NCBI RefSeq assembly: GCF_018499875.1
Contig: NZ_JAHBAY010000002.1
Location: 310,001-374,000, forward strand
Length of the DNA stretch: 64,000 nucleotides
From: Kineosporia corallincola
GTDB taxonomy: Bacteria; Actinomycetota; Actinomycetes; Actinomycetales; Kineosporiaceae
Reading direction: 5' to 3'
Below, piece after piece: positions 16,465 to 25,146 of this stretch. Made by a program: the position numbers and the translations under genes. Below the pieces are notes generated by a model. That model was given only the letters and a program-made list of their open reading frames with translations, ran no database searches and had not been told where the DNA came from. Within the stretch, counting starts at the first letter, position 1; every line of letters starts with the position of its first letter.

Positions 16465-17070
16465 ATGACGACGACCAGCGTGCCCGGTCTGCCCTTCGAC
16501 CTGACCGCCTCTCCCGACTCCACCTGGACGATCGACGCCGACGTCCTGCGCACCACCGCACACCCCCGCAGTGACATCTTCGTCGACCCGACCTTCGCCA
16601 CCGATCCCCAGCTCAACGCGTCCACCCTGCTGGCGCTGCCCCCCGGCGGCGACTTCCAGCTCAGCGCCCGGGTGCGCGTGGACTTCGCCTCCACCTTCGA
16701 CGCCGGCGTGCTGCTGCTGTGGGCCGGTGACCGGCACTGGGGCAAGCTCTGTTTCGAGTACTCCCCGGCCGGCGAGCCGATGGTGGTCTCGGTGGTCTGC
16801 CGGGAGATCTCCGACGACGCCAACGCGTTCGTGGTCGAGGACGGCGCGGTCTGGCTGCGGGTGTCCCGGATCGGGCGCACGTTCGCCTACCACGCCTCCA
16901 CGGACGGAAAGGTGTGGAAGATGGTGCGTTACTTCGCCCTCGACGTGCCCGGCAACGCGGTGCGCGTGGGGTTCGAGGCGCAGTCACCGACCGGTGAGGG
17001 CTGCACCGTGGACTTCGACGAGATCCGTTTCGCGCCCGAGCGTCTCGAGGACGTGCGCAACGGGTCCTGA
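16465..17070 (+). CDS. DUF1349 concanavalin-like domain protein
   Basis: A 201-aa protein with a jelly-roll pattern typical of DUF1349 (regulation of enolase 1 type): FQLSARVRVDF, AGVLLLWAGDRHWGKLCFEYS, WLRVSRIGRTFAYHASTDGKVW and the ending GCTVDFDEIRFAPERL. Cytosolic, no signal peptide. The role is unknown; a ligand-binding or structural role is inferred from the fold. An AAGGAT ribosome-binding site precedes the tandem ATGs 16459 and 16465. It is divergent from the 8-oxoguanine deaminase-like gene. Confidence 0.78.
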   Translation: MTTTSVPGLPFDLTASPDSTWTIDADVLRTTAHPRSDIFVDPTFATDPQLNASTLLALPPGGDFQLSARVRVDFASTFDAGVLLLWAGDRHWGKLCFEYSPAGEPMVVSVVCREISDDANAFVVEDGAVWLRVSRIGRTFAYHASTDGKVWKMVRYFALDVPGNAVRVGFEAQSPTGEGCTVDFDEIRFAPERLEDVRNGS

Positions 17071-17248
17071 GCCGGCGCTGATCACGCGGACTCACCACAC
17101 TCACAACCGGGCACCGGCCCGGTGAGTACACCGTAACCTCACCGACAGCCCGGGACACGGGCGCGACATCGGGGCTTCCTACCGTGACGGCGACAGGTGA
17201 CCAGCATCCGTCCGGATATCAGGTCACCGGCTCAGCCGCAGGAGGGAC

Positions 17249-20200
17249 ATGGGAAGCCAGATGACGTCGGTGGCGCCGGTGGCGTCGGTGCAGGACGCCC
17301 CGGCCGAGGAGGTCCGCACGGTCTGCTCGTACTGCGGTGTCGGCTGCGGGATCGTGCTGGACGTCGTGCGGGATGCTTCCGGTCGTCGCCGGGCCCTGAA
17401 GGCGTCCGGCGACCGGCAGCACCCGGGCAACCGCGGGCGGCTGTGCACCAAGGGCGCCACCAGCGCCCAGCTGCTGGCAGCGCCGGGACGTCTGGAACAC
17501 GCCCTGGTCCGGGCCGACCGGGCACAGGAACCGGCCGCCACCGGGGTGGACGAGGCGATCGCCGTGGCCGCCGGGCGGCTGCGCGCCATCTGGGACGAGC
17601 ACGGACCGGACTCGGTGGCGCTGTACGTGTCCGGTCAGATGAGCCTGGAGGCCCAGTACCTGGCCAACAAACTGGCCAAGGGCTACCTGCGCACCAACCA
17701 GATCGAGTCCAACTCCCGGCTGTGCATGGCCTCGGCCGGCACCGGTTACAAACTCTCCCTCGGCGCCGACGGTCCGCCCGGCTCGTACGACGACCTCGAC
17801 CACGCCGACGTGTTCCTGGTGATCGGCTCGAACATGGCCGACTGCCACCCGATCCTGTTCCTGCGGATGATGGACCGGGTGCGCGCCGGGGCCCGGCTGA
17901 TCGTCGTCGACCCCCGCCGCACCGCCACCGCCGAGAAGGCCGACCTGTTCCTGCAACTGCGGCCGGGCACCGACCTGGCGCTGCTGAACGGGCTGCTGCA
18001 CCTGCTGGCCGCCGGCGGCCACCTCGACCACGACTTCATCACCGAGCACACCCGGGGCTGGGACACCATGCCCGCCCTACTCGCCGACTACCCGCCCGAC
18101 GTGGTCGAGGCGCTCACCGGCGTCCCCGAAACCGCTCTGCGCCAGGCCGCCACGATGATCGGCACCGCCGCGAACTGGGTCAGCTGCTGGACGATGGGCC
18201 TGAACCAGAGCACCCACGGCACCTGGAACACCAACGCCCTGGTCAACCTGCACCTGGCCACCGGCGCGATCTGCCGCACCGGCAGCGGCCCGTTCTCGCT
18301 CACCGGCCAGCCCAACGCGATGGGCGGACGCGAGATGGGCTACATGGGCCCGGGTCTGCCCGGCCAGCGCGCGGTCACCGCCGACGCCGACCGGGCGTTC
18401 GTCGAGGACCTGTGGCAACTGCCGGCCGGCACCCTGCGCCCCGACGGCTTCGGCACCGGCACCGTGGACCTGTTCCGCCGGATGGCCGACGGCGAGGTGC
18501 GGGCCTGCTGGATCATCTGCACCAACCCGGTCGCCAGCGTCGCCAACCGCCGCACCGTGATCGAGGGCCTGGAGAGGGCCGAGCTGGTCATCACCCAGGA
18601 CGTGTTCACCGACACCGAGACCAACGCCTACGCCGACGTGGTGCTGCCCGCCGCGATGTGGTCGGAGTCCGACGCCGTCATGGTCAGCAGCGAGCGCACC
18701 CTGACCCTGGCCCCGCACGCGGTCGATGCCCCGGGGCAGGCCCTGCCGGACTGGCTGCTGATCGTGAAGATGGCCCGGGCCATGGGTTTTCACGACGGTT
18801 TCAGGTATGCCGGTGCGCAGGAGGTGTTCGACGAGATCACCCGGGCCGGCAATCCGCAGACCGGTTACGACCTGCGCGGCGCGAGCTACCCGCGGCTGCG
18901 CGAGAGCCCGCTCCAGTGGCCGGTTCCCGCGGGCGGCTCCAGCCGTAACCCGGTGCGGTACCTCAACGACGGCGTCAGTCAGCGTCTTCTCGAACGCGAG
19001 GACGGCGTGCGCCCGCGGCTGGCCTTCCCGACCACCGACGGCCGGGCCGTGTTCCATCCCCGCCCGCACACCGACCCGGCCGAGATGCCGGACGAAGACT
19101 ACCCTTTCGTGATGAACACCGGCCGCCTGCAACACCAGTGGCACACCCTGACCAAGACCGGGAAGGTGGCCTCGCTGAACCGGCTGAACCCGGGCCCGTT
19201 CGTCGAGATACATCCGGTGGACGCCGTGCGGCTGGGGATCGCGGAGGGCGACCGGGTGGAGGTGGCCTCGCGACGCGGGCGGGCGGTGCTGCCCGCGACG
19301 ATCACCGACCGGGTGCAGCCGGGTGGGTGTTTCGCGCCGTTCCACTGGAACGACCTGTACGGCGAGTATCTCAGTGTGAACGCGGTGACCAGCGACGCGG
19401 TGGACCCGCTGTCGTTCCAGCCGGAGTTCAAGGTGTGCGCGGTGTCGCTGACCCGGGTGGCCGCGGCCCCCACCGCGGCGCCGGTGGTTCCCGATGCGCC
19501 GCAGGAGCTCTCCGCGCCGGGCCGCAGCGTCGTGGTGCTGTACGCGTCGCAGACCGGCAACGCCGAGGAGTTCGCCTCGCGCACGGCCCGGCGGCTGTCC
19601 GGCGCGGGTCGTCCCGCCCGGCTGATCATGATGGACGACGTGAGACCGGCCGCGCTCCCCGCCGGCTGCGACCTGCTGGTGATCACCAGTACGTTCGGGG
19701 ACGGCGAGGCCCCGGACAACGGCAGCGCGTTCTGGCGGTCCCTGGCCGGCGACGGCACCGGGGCCCTGACCGGAACCCGTTACGCCGTGCTGGCGTTCGG
19801 CGACTCCAGCTACGACGACTTCTGCGGGCACGGGCGGCGGCTGGACGCCCGGCTGGCCGAGCTCGGCGCCACCGCCCTGCACCGGCGCACCGACACCGAA
19901 CCACACGACGACGACGTGCGCGACCGATGGCTGGAGCACGTCGTGGGGCGGCTGGCCGGCGAGGGGGCGGCGCCGGGCGAACAGGCCACACCGGACGGCA
20001 GGGCCACACCGGACTACCAGGCCACGCCGGATGGCAGAGCCGCGCCAGGCGACGAGGCGGCGCCAGGCGACAAGGCGGCCTCCGGCGACGAGGCGGCCTC
20101 CGGCGACAGGGACGGGCCCGGTCACCCGGTGGCCACCCGGAAGAACCCCGGCACCGCGCGCCTGGTCGGCAACCGGCTGCTCGGGCTGGAGGGATCGGCG

Positions 20201-21283
20201 AAGGAGGTGCGCGAGTTCGTGTTCGACACCGGCGACAGCGACCTGCCGCTGACCTACCGGGCCGGGGACGCGCTGGGGATCCTGCCGCGCAACAGCGAGC
20301 AGCTGGTGGAGGAATTCCTTCTCGGCACCGGCCTGGACCCTCAGGCCGGCGCCGAGATCGACGGCGTGGGTGAGGTCTCCGTGCGCGAGGCCCTCTCCGC
20401 CCACCTCGACATCAGCCGCCTGACCCCCGGCCTGCTCACCCGCCTGCTCGACCGCACCCCCGACCACACCCCCGGCCCGGCCCCGGCCACGGCCGCCACC
20501 CGGCACCTGCGCGGGCTGCTGCGCCCGGGCAACACCGTGGAGCTCGGCAAGTGGCTGTGGGGCCGCCAGCTGCCCGACGCCCTGCGTGAACTCGGCGTCC
20601 GGCTCACCCCCGGCGACCTGCCCGGGCTGCTGAAACCGCTGACCCCACGGCAGTACTCGATCTCCAGCAGCCCGCTCACCGACCCGCACCGGATCCGGCT
20701 GACCGTCTCGGTGGTGCGCTACCCGGGCCCGGCCGGTCATGCCCGCACCGGGGTCTGCTCGGCCTACCTGGCCGACGCCCCACACGGGCAGCCGATCGAG
20801 GCGTACGTGCAGCCGACCCGGCACTTCCGGCCGCCCGCCGGTGCGCGGACGCCGGCCATCATGATCGGGCCGGGCACCGGCGTCGCCCCGTTCCTGGGCT
20901 TCCTGGAGGAACGCCGCGCCCTCGGGCACCCGGGCCGCAACTGGCTGTTCTTCGGCGAGCAGCACCGCGCCAGCGACTTCTACTACCACGCCGAGCTCGA
21001 CCAGCTCTTCCGCGAGGGCACCCTGACCCGCCTGGACCTGGCGTTCTCCCGCGACCAGCGCGCCAAGGTCTACGTGCAGGACCGGATGCTGGAGCACGGC
21101 CGCCAGGTGTGGCGCTGGCTGGAGGACGGCGCCCACGTGTACGTCTGCGGCGACGCCCGGCGGATGGCCAGGGACGTCGACGCCGCCCTGCGCCGGATCA
21201 TCACCCGGCACGGCGGCACCGACCCGGACGACTACCTGAAACGGATGACGGCGCAAGGACGTTACGCCCGAGACGTCTACTGA
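17249..21283 (+). CDS. Assimilatory nitrate reductase fused to a flavodoxin/NADPH reductase module
   Basis: A 1344-aa protein. N-terminal 4Fe-4S site with C26, C29, C33 and C66; molybdopterin oxidoreductase domain to about residue 600 with C159 in NSRLCMAS as the likely Mo ligand; Mo-cofactor dinucleotide-binding domain to about 735; flavodoxin domain from about 759 (YASQTGNAEEF); a repetitive Ala/Gly/Asp linker about 907-955; then an FAD/NADPH module like the sulfite reductase flavoprotein (RQYSISSS, GPGTGVAPFLGF, YVCGDARRMARDVD). It can carry electrons from NADPH through FAD and FMN to reduce nitrate to nitrite in one chain. An AGGAGG ribosome-binding site lies just 3 nt before the ATG. No nitrite reductase is present in the window. 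Confidence 0.92.
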   Translation: MGSQMTSVAPVASVQDAPAEEVRTVCSYCGVGCGIVLDVVRDASGRRRALKASGDRQHPGNRGRLCTKGATSAQLLAAPGRLEHALVRADRAQEPAATGVDEAIAVAAGRLRAIWDEHGPDSVALYVSGQMSLEAQYLANKLAKGYLRTNQIESNSRLCMASAGTGYKLSLGADGPPGSYDDLDHADVFLVIGSNMADCHPILFLRMMDRVRAGARLIVVDPRRTATAEKADLFLQLRPGTDLALLNGLLHLLAAGGHLDHDFITEHTRGWDTMPALLADYPPDVVEALTGVPETALRQAATMIGTAANWVSCWTMGLNQSTHGTWNTNALVNLHLATGAICRTGSGPFSLTGQPNAMGGREMGYMGPGLPGQRAVTADADRAFVEDLWQLPAGTLRPDGFGTGTVDLFRRMADGEVRACWIICTNPVASVANRRTVIEGLERAELVITQDVFTDTETNAYADVVLPAAMWSESDAVMVSSERTLTLAPHAVDAPGQALPDWLLIVKMARAMGFHDGFRYAGAQEVFDEITRAGNPQTGYDLRGASYPRLRESPLQWPVPAGGSSRNPVRYLNDGVSQRLLEREDGVRPRLAFPTTDGRAVFHPRPHTDPAEMPDEDYPFVMNTGRLQHQWHTLTKTGKVASLNRLNPGPFVEIHPVDAVRLGIAEGDRVEVASRRGRAVLPATITDRVQPGGCFAPFHWNDLYGEYLSVNAVTSDAVDPLSFQPEFKVCAVSLTRVAAAPTAAPVVPDAPQELSAPGRSVVVLYASQTGNAEEFASRTARRLSGAGRPARLIMMDDVRPAALPAGCDLLVITSTFGDGEAPDNGSAFWRSLAGDGTGALTGTRYAVLAFGDSSYDDFCGHGRRLDARLAELGATALHRRTDTEPHDDDVRDRWLEHVVGRLAGEGAAPGEQATPDGRATPDYQATPDGRAAPGDEAAPGDKAASGDEAASGDRDGPGHPVATRKNPGTARLVGNRLLGLEGSAKEVREFVFDTGDSDLPLTYRAGDALGILPRNSEQLVEEFLLGTGLDPQAGAEIDGVGEVSVREALSAHLDISRLTPGLLTRLLDRTPDHTPGPAPATAATRHLRGLLRPGNTVELGKWLWGRQLPDALRELGVRLTPGDLPGLLKPLTPRQYSISSSPLTDPHRIRLTVSVVRYPGPAGHARTGVCSAYLADAPHGQPIEAYVQPTRHFRPPAGARTPAIMIGPGTGVAPFLGFLEERRALGHPGRNWLFFGEQHRASDFYYHAELDQLFREGTLTRLDLAFSRDQRAKVYVQDRMLEHGRQVWRWLEDGAHVYVCGDARRMARDVDAALRRIITRHGGTDPDDYLKRMTAQGRYARDVY
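19975..20112 (+). repeat. Degenerate in-frame repeats encoding the flavodoxin-FAD hinge
   Basis: Imperfect repeats of 15-27 nt encode GEQATPDGRATPDYQATPDGRA-like, then GDEAAPGDKAASGDEA-like, sequence within the nitrate reductase fusion. This is a flexible hinge between the FMN and FAD domains, expanded by duplication and much longer than the usual connector. Confidence 0.75.
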
Positions 21284-22101
21284 GGCACCTCCTGGGCCGA
21301 ATCCGTGGCCGGTGTCTCCCGCAGCCCCTGCTTGGCCTGCTGGATCAGCCGGTACACGTGCGCGCGCAGCTCGGCGAAGCGGGCGTCGGAGCGGGTGGTG
21401 AGCTGGTCGCGGGCGGCGGGCAGGTCCACCGTGACGTCCTCGAGGATCACCGTGGGCCGGTTCGACAGCACCAGCACCCGCTGCCCGAGATACACCGCCT
21501 CGTCGATGTCGTGCGTCACGAACACGATCGTGACGCCCAGGTGCTGCCACAGGTCGCGCACCAGGTCCTCCAGCTCGGCGCGGGTCTGGGCGTCCACCGC
21601 GGCGAACGGCTCGTCCATCACCAGGACGCCGGGCCGGTAGGCCACCGCCCGGGCGATCGCGACCCGCTGCTGCATGCCGCCGGACAGCTGCCAGGGATGG
21701 GCGTCCTGGCTGTCGAGCAGACCGACCGCGGCCAGCGCGTCGTCCACCGCGCCCCGCCGCTCCGGCTTGCGCATGCCCTTCTCGATCAGCGGGCGTTCCA
21801 CGTTCTGCCGCACCGTCATCCAGGGGAACAGGCTGCGCCCGTACTCCTGGAACACCACCGCCATGCCCGCCGGCGGGCCGGTCACCCTCTCCCCGGCCAG
21901 CCGCACCTCACCGGCGCTGGGCTCCAGCAGGCCCGCGATGCACCGCAGCAGCGTGGTCTTGCCCGCCCCCGAGGGCCCGACCACGCAGACCAGCTCACCC
22001 CGCCCCACCGTGAAGGTCAGCTCCCGCACCGCCTCCACCCGGCGCCCGTGCCCGGTGTAGGTCTTGGCCAGAGCCCGCACGTCCAGCGCGATCTCGTTCA
22101 T
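21277..22101 (-). CDS. ABC importer ATPase (SsuB/TauB/NrtD type)
   Basis: A 274-aa ATPase with Walker A GPSGAGKTT, Q-loop VVFQEYGRS, signature LSGGMQQR, Walker B LVMDEPFAAVD and FVTHD. Last gene of a four-gene importer operon and convergent with the nitrate reductase, with a 7-nt overlap of the two 3' ends. The start overlaps the permease stop by 1 nt (TGATG). NrtD and SsuB proteins are closely similar, so the motifs do not tell the substrate. Confidence 0.9.
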   Translation of the reverse strand: MNEIALDVRALAKTYTGHGRRVEAVRELTFTVGRGELVCVVGPSGAGKTTLLRCIAGLLEPSAGEVRLAGERVTGPPAGMAVVFQEYGRSLFPWMTVRQNVERPLIEKGMRKPERRGAVDDALAAVGLLDSQDAHPWQLSGGMQQRVAIARAVAYRPGVLVMDEPFAAVDAQTRAELEDLVRDLWQHLGVTIVFVTHDIDEAVYLGQRVLVLSNRPTVILEDVTVDLPAARDQLTTRSDARFAELRAHVYRLIQQAKQGLRETPATDSAQEVPQ

Positions 22102-22886
22102 CAGGCTCCCCGATCAGCGTTGCGTGCACCCCGGTGCCAGGCCAGCACCCGGTGCTCGACGACACGGAACACCACCGACAGCACCACCCCGAGCAGACCG
22201 AGCACGATGATCCCGGTCCACATCTGCGGGATCGCGAATCCCCGCTGGAACTGCACCACCGACGCCCCGAGCCCGTGGTTGGCGCCGAACAGCTCGCTGA
22301 TCACCATGAGGATCACGGCGATCGACAGCGCCTGCCGGGCCCCGGCCGCGATCTGCGGGCCCGCCGCCGGCAGGATCACGTGCCGCAACCGGCTGCGGCG
22401 CCGCAACCGGTAGCTGCGGGCGGTGTCGAGCAGCACCTCGTCCACCGCCCGCACCCCCTCCACCGTGTTCAGCAGCACCGGCCACACACAGCCCAGCACG
22501 ATGGTGATCACCTTCGACGCCGATCCGGTGTAACCGGCGAACAACGCGATCACCGGCACCAGCACCGGCGGCGGCACGGCCCGGAAGAACTCCAGCGCCG
22601 GTTCGGTCAGGGCCCGCACCACCGGCGACAGCCCGATCGCCACCCCGGCCGCGACCCCGGCCAGCAGGGCCACGGCATACCCGATCAGCAGCCGGGACAC
22701 GCTCGGCAGCACGTCGGTGCCCAGCCGCTCGCCGAACCAGGTGCCGGGGAACGCCCGCACGACGGTCTCCAGCGGCGGCCAGAAGTAGCTGGTGCTGTTC
22801 GCCGTGAGCAGCCACCAGGCCGCGATCAGGACCACGGGCAGGACCACGGCGGCCAGCACCCGTCGTCCGAGACCGAGGATCGTCAC
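22101..22886 (-). CDS. ABC importer permease 1
   Basis: A 261-aa inner-membrane permease of the BPD_transp_1/SsuC group, with about six hydrophobic segments and the conserved cytoplasmic loop region around DTARSYRLRRRSRLRHVILPAAGP. GTG start overlapping the upstream permease stop by 4 nt. It is one of two different permeases in the operon, so the transporter is probably a heterodimer. Confidence 0.9.
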   Translation of the reverse strand: MTILGLGRRVLAAVVLPVVLIAAWWLLTANSTSYFWPPLETVVRAFPGTWFGERLGTDVLPSVSRLLIGYAVALLAGVAAGVAIGLSPVVRALTEPALEFFRAVPPPVLVPVIALFAGYTGSASKVITIVLGCVWPVLLNTVEGVRAVDEVLLDTARSYRLRRRSRLRHVILPAAGPQIAAGARQALSIAVILMVISELFGANHGLGASVVQFQRGFAIPQMWTGIIVLGLLGVVLSVVFRVVEHRVLAWHRGARNADRGA

Positions 22887-23662
22887 GCGGCCACCTCCCG
22901 GCGCACGGAGGGATGCCAGTGCAGCAGACGCCGCTCCAGCGCCCGGGCGAAAAGATTGACCAGCACCCCGATCAGGCCCACCACCACGACCAGGGCGTAG
23001 GTGCGCGGCACCGCCCCCGACGACTGTGCCCGGCCGATCGCCTGGCCCAGCCCGGGCACCCCGATCACCAGCTCGGCGGTGATCTCCAGGATCAGCGCCA
23101 CCGCCGCCGCCAGCCGGAAACCGGTGAGCACGTAGGGCAGAGCCGTCGGCCAGATCACCGTGCGGGCGATCGACAGCCGCGAGAACCGGTAGGAGCGGGC
23201 CGTGTCCCGGGCCACCGGATCCACGTCGGCCACCCCGTAGAGCACCTGCACCAGCACCTGCCAGGTGGCGGCGTAGACCACGAGCGTCAGCGCCGACTGC
23301 GGGCGGCTGCCCCAGATCAGCACCACCAGCGGGATCAGCGCCACCGACGGGATCGGGCGCAGGAACTCGATGGTGGACGACGTGAACTCGCGCAGCACCG
23401 GGACACTTCCGATGATCCCGCCCGCCACCACCCCGATCGCCATGGCCACCAGCAGGCCGAGCACCCAGCCGCGCAGGGTCTGGCCGGTCGCCGTCCAGAA
23501 CGCGCCGGTGCCCAGCAGCCCGCCGAGCTCGGCGGCGGTCTCGCTGGCCGGAGGCAGGTAACGGCGGTCGACCAGGCCGCTGCGCGGCAGGAACTCCAGC
23601 ACCGCGCCCACGGCGAACAGCCCCAGCAGGCCCAGCATAAGGTCGCGAAGTCTCTGGTTCAT
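22883..23662 (-). CDS. ABC importer permease 2
   Basis: A 259-aa membrane protein related to permease 1 (loop DTARSYRFSRLSIARTVIWPTALP). The pair of permeases with one ATPase and one binding protein is less common among SsuC/TauC/NrtB-type systems, which often use a homodimer. It follows the binding-protein gene after 4 nt. Confidence 0.9.
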   Translation of the reverse strand: MNQRLRDLMLGLLGLFAVGAVLEFLPRSGLVDRRYLPPASETAAELGGLLGTGAFWTATGQTLRGWVLGLLVAMAIGVVAGGIIGSVPVLREFTSSTIEFLRPIPSVALIPLVVLIWGSRPQSALTLVVYAATWQVLVQVLYGVADVDPVARDTARSYRFSRLSIARTVIWPTALPYVLTGFRLAAAVALILEITAELVIGVPGLGQAIGRAQSSGAVPRTYALVVVVGLIGVLVNLFARALERRLLHWHPSVRREVAA

Positions 23663-23666
23663 GGCG

Positions 23667-24869
23667 TCAGGGCAGCAGTTTCGCCACGTCCGGCACGTTC
23701 TCCACCAGGCCGTCCTGCTGGGCCAGCTGCCCCAGCAACTGCACCGACTCGCTGTCGATCGTCTCCGGCCAGCGCGGCAGCACCACGGCCTCGCGCACCT
23801 CCGGCTCGATGTCGGTGTACGTGGAGAGCACCTCGCGCGCGGCGTCCGGGTGATCGTCGGCGTACGTCAGCGACTCCCGCATGGCGGTGGCGAACCTGGT
23901 GACGACGTCAGCGTGCTCGCTCGCGTACTGCTGCGAGGTGAAGTACAGCCCGACGGTCAGATCCGGGTCGGTCTGCGCGAAGTTGGAGGCGATCTCGCGC
24001 ATGCCCTGCTGCTTGGCGATGGTCAGGAACGGTTCCACCACCTGCCCGGCGTCCACGTCACCACCGGCCACCGCGGCCGGGATCTCGGGGAACGCCAGCT
24101 CGGTGTAGTCGATCGCCGACGGGTCGCCCCCGGCGTCGCGCACCACCTTGTTCGTGGTGGTCGTGTTGATGTTCTTCAGGGTGTTCACCGCCACCCGCTT
24201 GCCGGCCAGGTCGGCCGCCGTCCGGATCGGGCTGTCGGCCGGCACCACGATCCCGCCGAAGTCCTTGCCCTTCTCACCGGTCGAGGCCACGCCCTCGGCA
24301 ACGGCTTTCAGCGGCAGGTTCTGCGAGGCCGCCACCAGCAGCGAGGTGGTGTTGCTGAACCCGAACTCGTACTGCCCGCTGACCACGCCCGGCACGATCG
24401 CCGCGCCGCCCTGCGCGGTCGCCAGTTCCGGCTCCAGGCCCTGCTTCTCGAAGATGCCCTGCTCGATCCCCAGATAGATCGGCGCGACGTCGAGGATCGG
24501 GATCACCCCGACCTTGATCTTCACCGGCCCGGAGCCGCTCGCACCTCCGCCGCCCCCGTCGTCGTCGGAGCCACCACCGCAGGCGGCCAGCACCAGCGCC
24601 GCGGCCACCGTTCCCGTCAGAAGTCTCACCGGCAACCCGATCGGCAGTCCACGCGGCCGCCCCACCGGCATCCCCACCGGCATCCCCACCGGCATCCCCG
24701 TCGGCAACCCGGTCGGCCGCCCAACACGTCGCCCCGTCCACCACGCTGCCTGCCGCCCCGTGCGGCGCACCGCTCGCCGCCCCGTGCGCGACCCCGCCGA
24801 CCGGCCGCCCCCGGCCCGGGACCGCCCGTCCCGTGCTGCTCCTCGCGCTCCCCAGACCCATCCGCGCAT
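23667..24869 (-). CDS. ABC importer substrate-binding lipoprotein (NMT1/THI5-like) with odd N-terminus
   Basis: A 400-aa protein of the NMT1/SsuA group (VGVIPILDVAPIYLGIEQGIF, GQYEFGFSNTTSLLVAAS, GKRVAVNTLKNINTTTT). The lipobox LAAC places the lipidated Cys at about residue 97, behind an unusually long Arg/Gly-rich leader with three GMPV repeats, whereas normal leaders are 18-35 residues. The ATG at 24869 has an excellent AAGGAGGA ribosome-binding site, so the long leader seems real; the Met residues at 59, 63 and 67 would give a normal leader if used. Upstream lies an operator motif shared with the extradiol dioxygenase gene, which argues against a purely nitrate role. Confidence 0.82.
   Translation of the reverse strand: MRGWVWGARGAARDGRSRAGGGRSAGSRTGRRAVRRTGRQAAWWTGRRVGRPTGLPTGMPVGMPVGMPVGRPRGLPIGLPVRLLTGTVAAALVLAACGGGSDDDGGGGGASGSGPVKIKVGVIPILDVAPIYLGIEQGIFEKQGLEPELATAQGGAAIVPGVVSGQYEFGFSNTTSLLVAASQNLPLKAVAEGVASTGEKGKDFGGIVVPADSPIRTAADLAGKRVAVNTLKNINTTTTNKVVRDAGGDPSAIDYTELAFPEIPAAVAGGDVDAGQVVEPFLTIAKQQGMREIASNFAQTDPDLTVGLYFTSQQYASEHADVVTRFATAMRESLTYADDHPDAAREVLSTYTDIEPEVREAVVLPRWPETIDSESVQLLGQLAQQDGLVENVPDVAKLLP
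24663..24698 (-). repeat. 12-bp tandem repeat x3 in the lipoprotein leader
   Basis: Three perfect copies of CACCGGCATCCC (plus strand) encode GMPV-GMPV-GMPV on the minus strand, each adding an in-frame ATG. This is a possible source of alternative translation starts. Confidence 0.85.
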
Positions 24870-24915
24870 CGCCGGCTCCTCCTTGAGTTCGCAGCAACGG
24901 GACAACACCTAAGAC

Positions 24916-24929
24916 GATTGTCAACAATC
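24916..24929. promoter_or_regulatory. Operator-like motif upstream of the two-permease importer
   Basis: GATTGTCAACAATC: 6-bp inverted arms around CA, 46 nt upstream of the lipoprotein ATG. On the minus strand it sits between TTGACG and TTAGGT, which could serve as -35 and -10. Thirteen of the 14 bases occur again on the opposite strand at 25517. The form suits a GntR/FadR-type repressor (inference). Confidence 0.65.
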
Positions 24930-24999
24930 CCGTCAACGATTTGGTGGACCGCTGGCCGACAAGCCAGACCTTTTCTCCGCAGGATCCGGACCGCCTGAG

Positions 25000-25037
25000 T
25001 TTTTGACACCGGCCAGGCGCCCGAGGTGGTGTCAAAC
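25000..25037. repeat. Dispersed palindromic element, copy A
   Basis: Arms TTTGACACC (25002-25010) and GGTGTCAAA (25028-25036) enclose a 17-nt loop beginning GGCCAGGCGCC. A second copy lies near 45230. Both are intergenic, so this may be a small genome-wide palindromic repeat or a structured RNA/terminator-like element. Confidence 0.75.
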
Positions 25038-25146
25038 GCGAATGAGATCTCCCGCGGAGGTCCGCCCGGTTCAGGGTCACCCGTGCCCGCCGACACCGCG
25101 GTCGGGTGGAGCGGCCCCGGCAACAGCCCGGGCCAGTAGGCCCGCC

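Noticed and set aside
17133-17148. GlnR box (GTAAC-N6-GACAG) upstream of nitrate reductase
   Set aside because: Only part of the second half-site fits the GTNAC-N6-GAAAC pattern; too weak to call without a matrix score.
18077-21550. Long open frame of over 1100 codons on the minus strand
   Set aside because: It is the GC-rich antisense shadow of the nitrate reductase fusion; its translation is low-complexity Gly/Val/Gln/His without domains.
21277-24869. Firm naming of the importer as the nitrate transporter NrtABCD
   Set aside because: The binding protein is NMT1/SsuA-like, there are two permeases and no NrtC-type fused ATPase, and the promoter motif matches the dioxygenase gene rather than the reductase.
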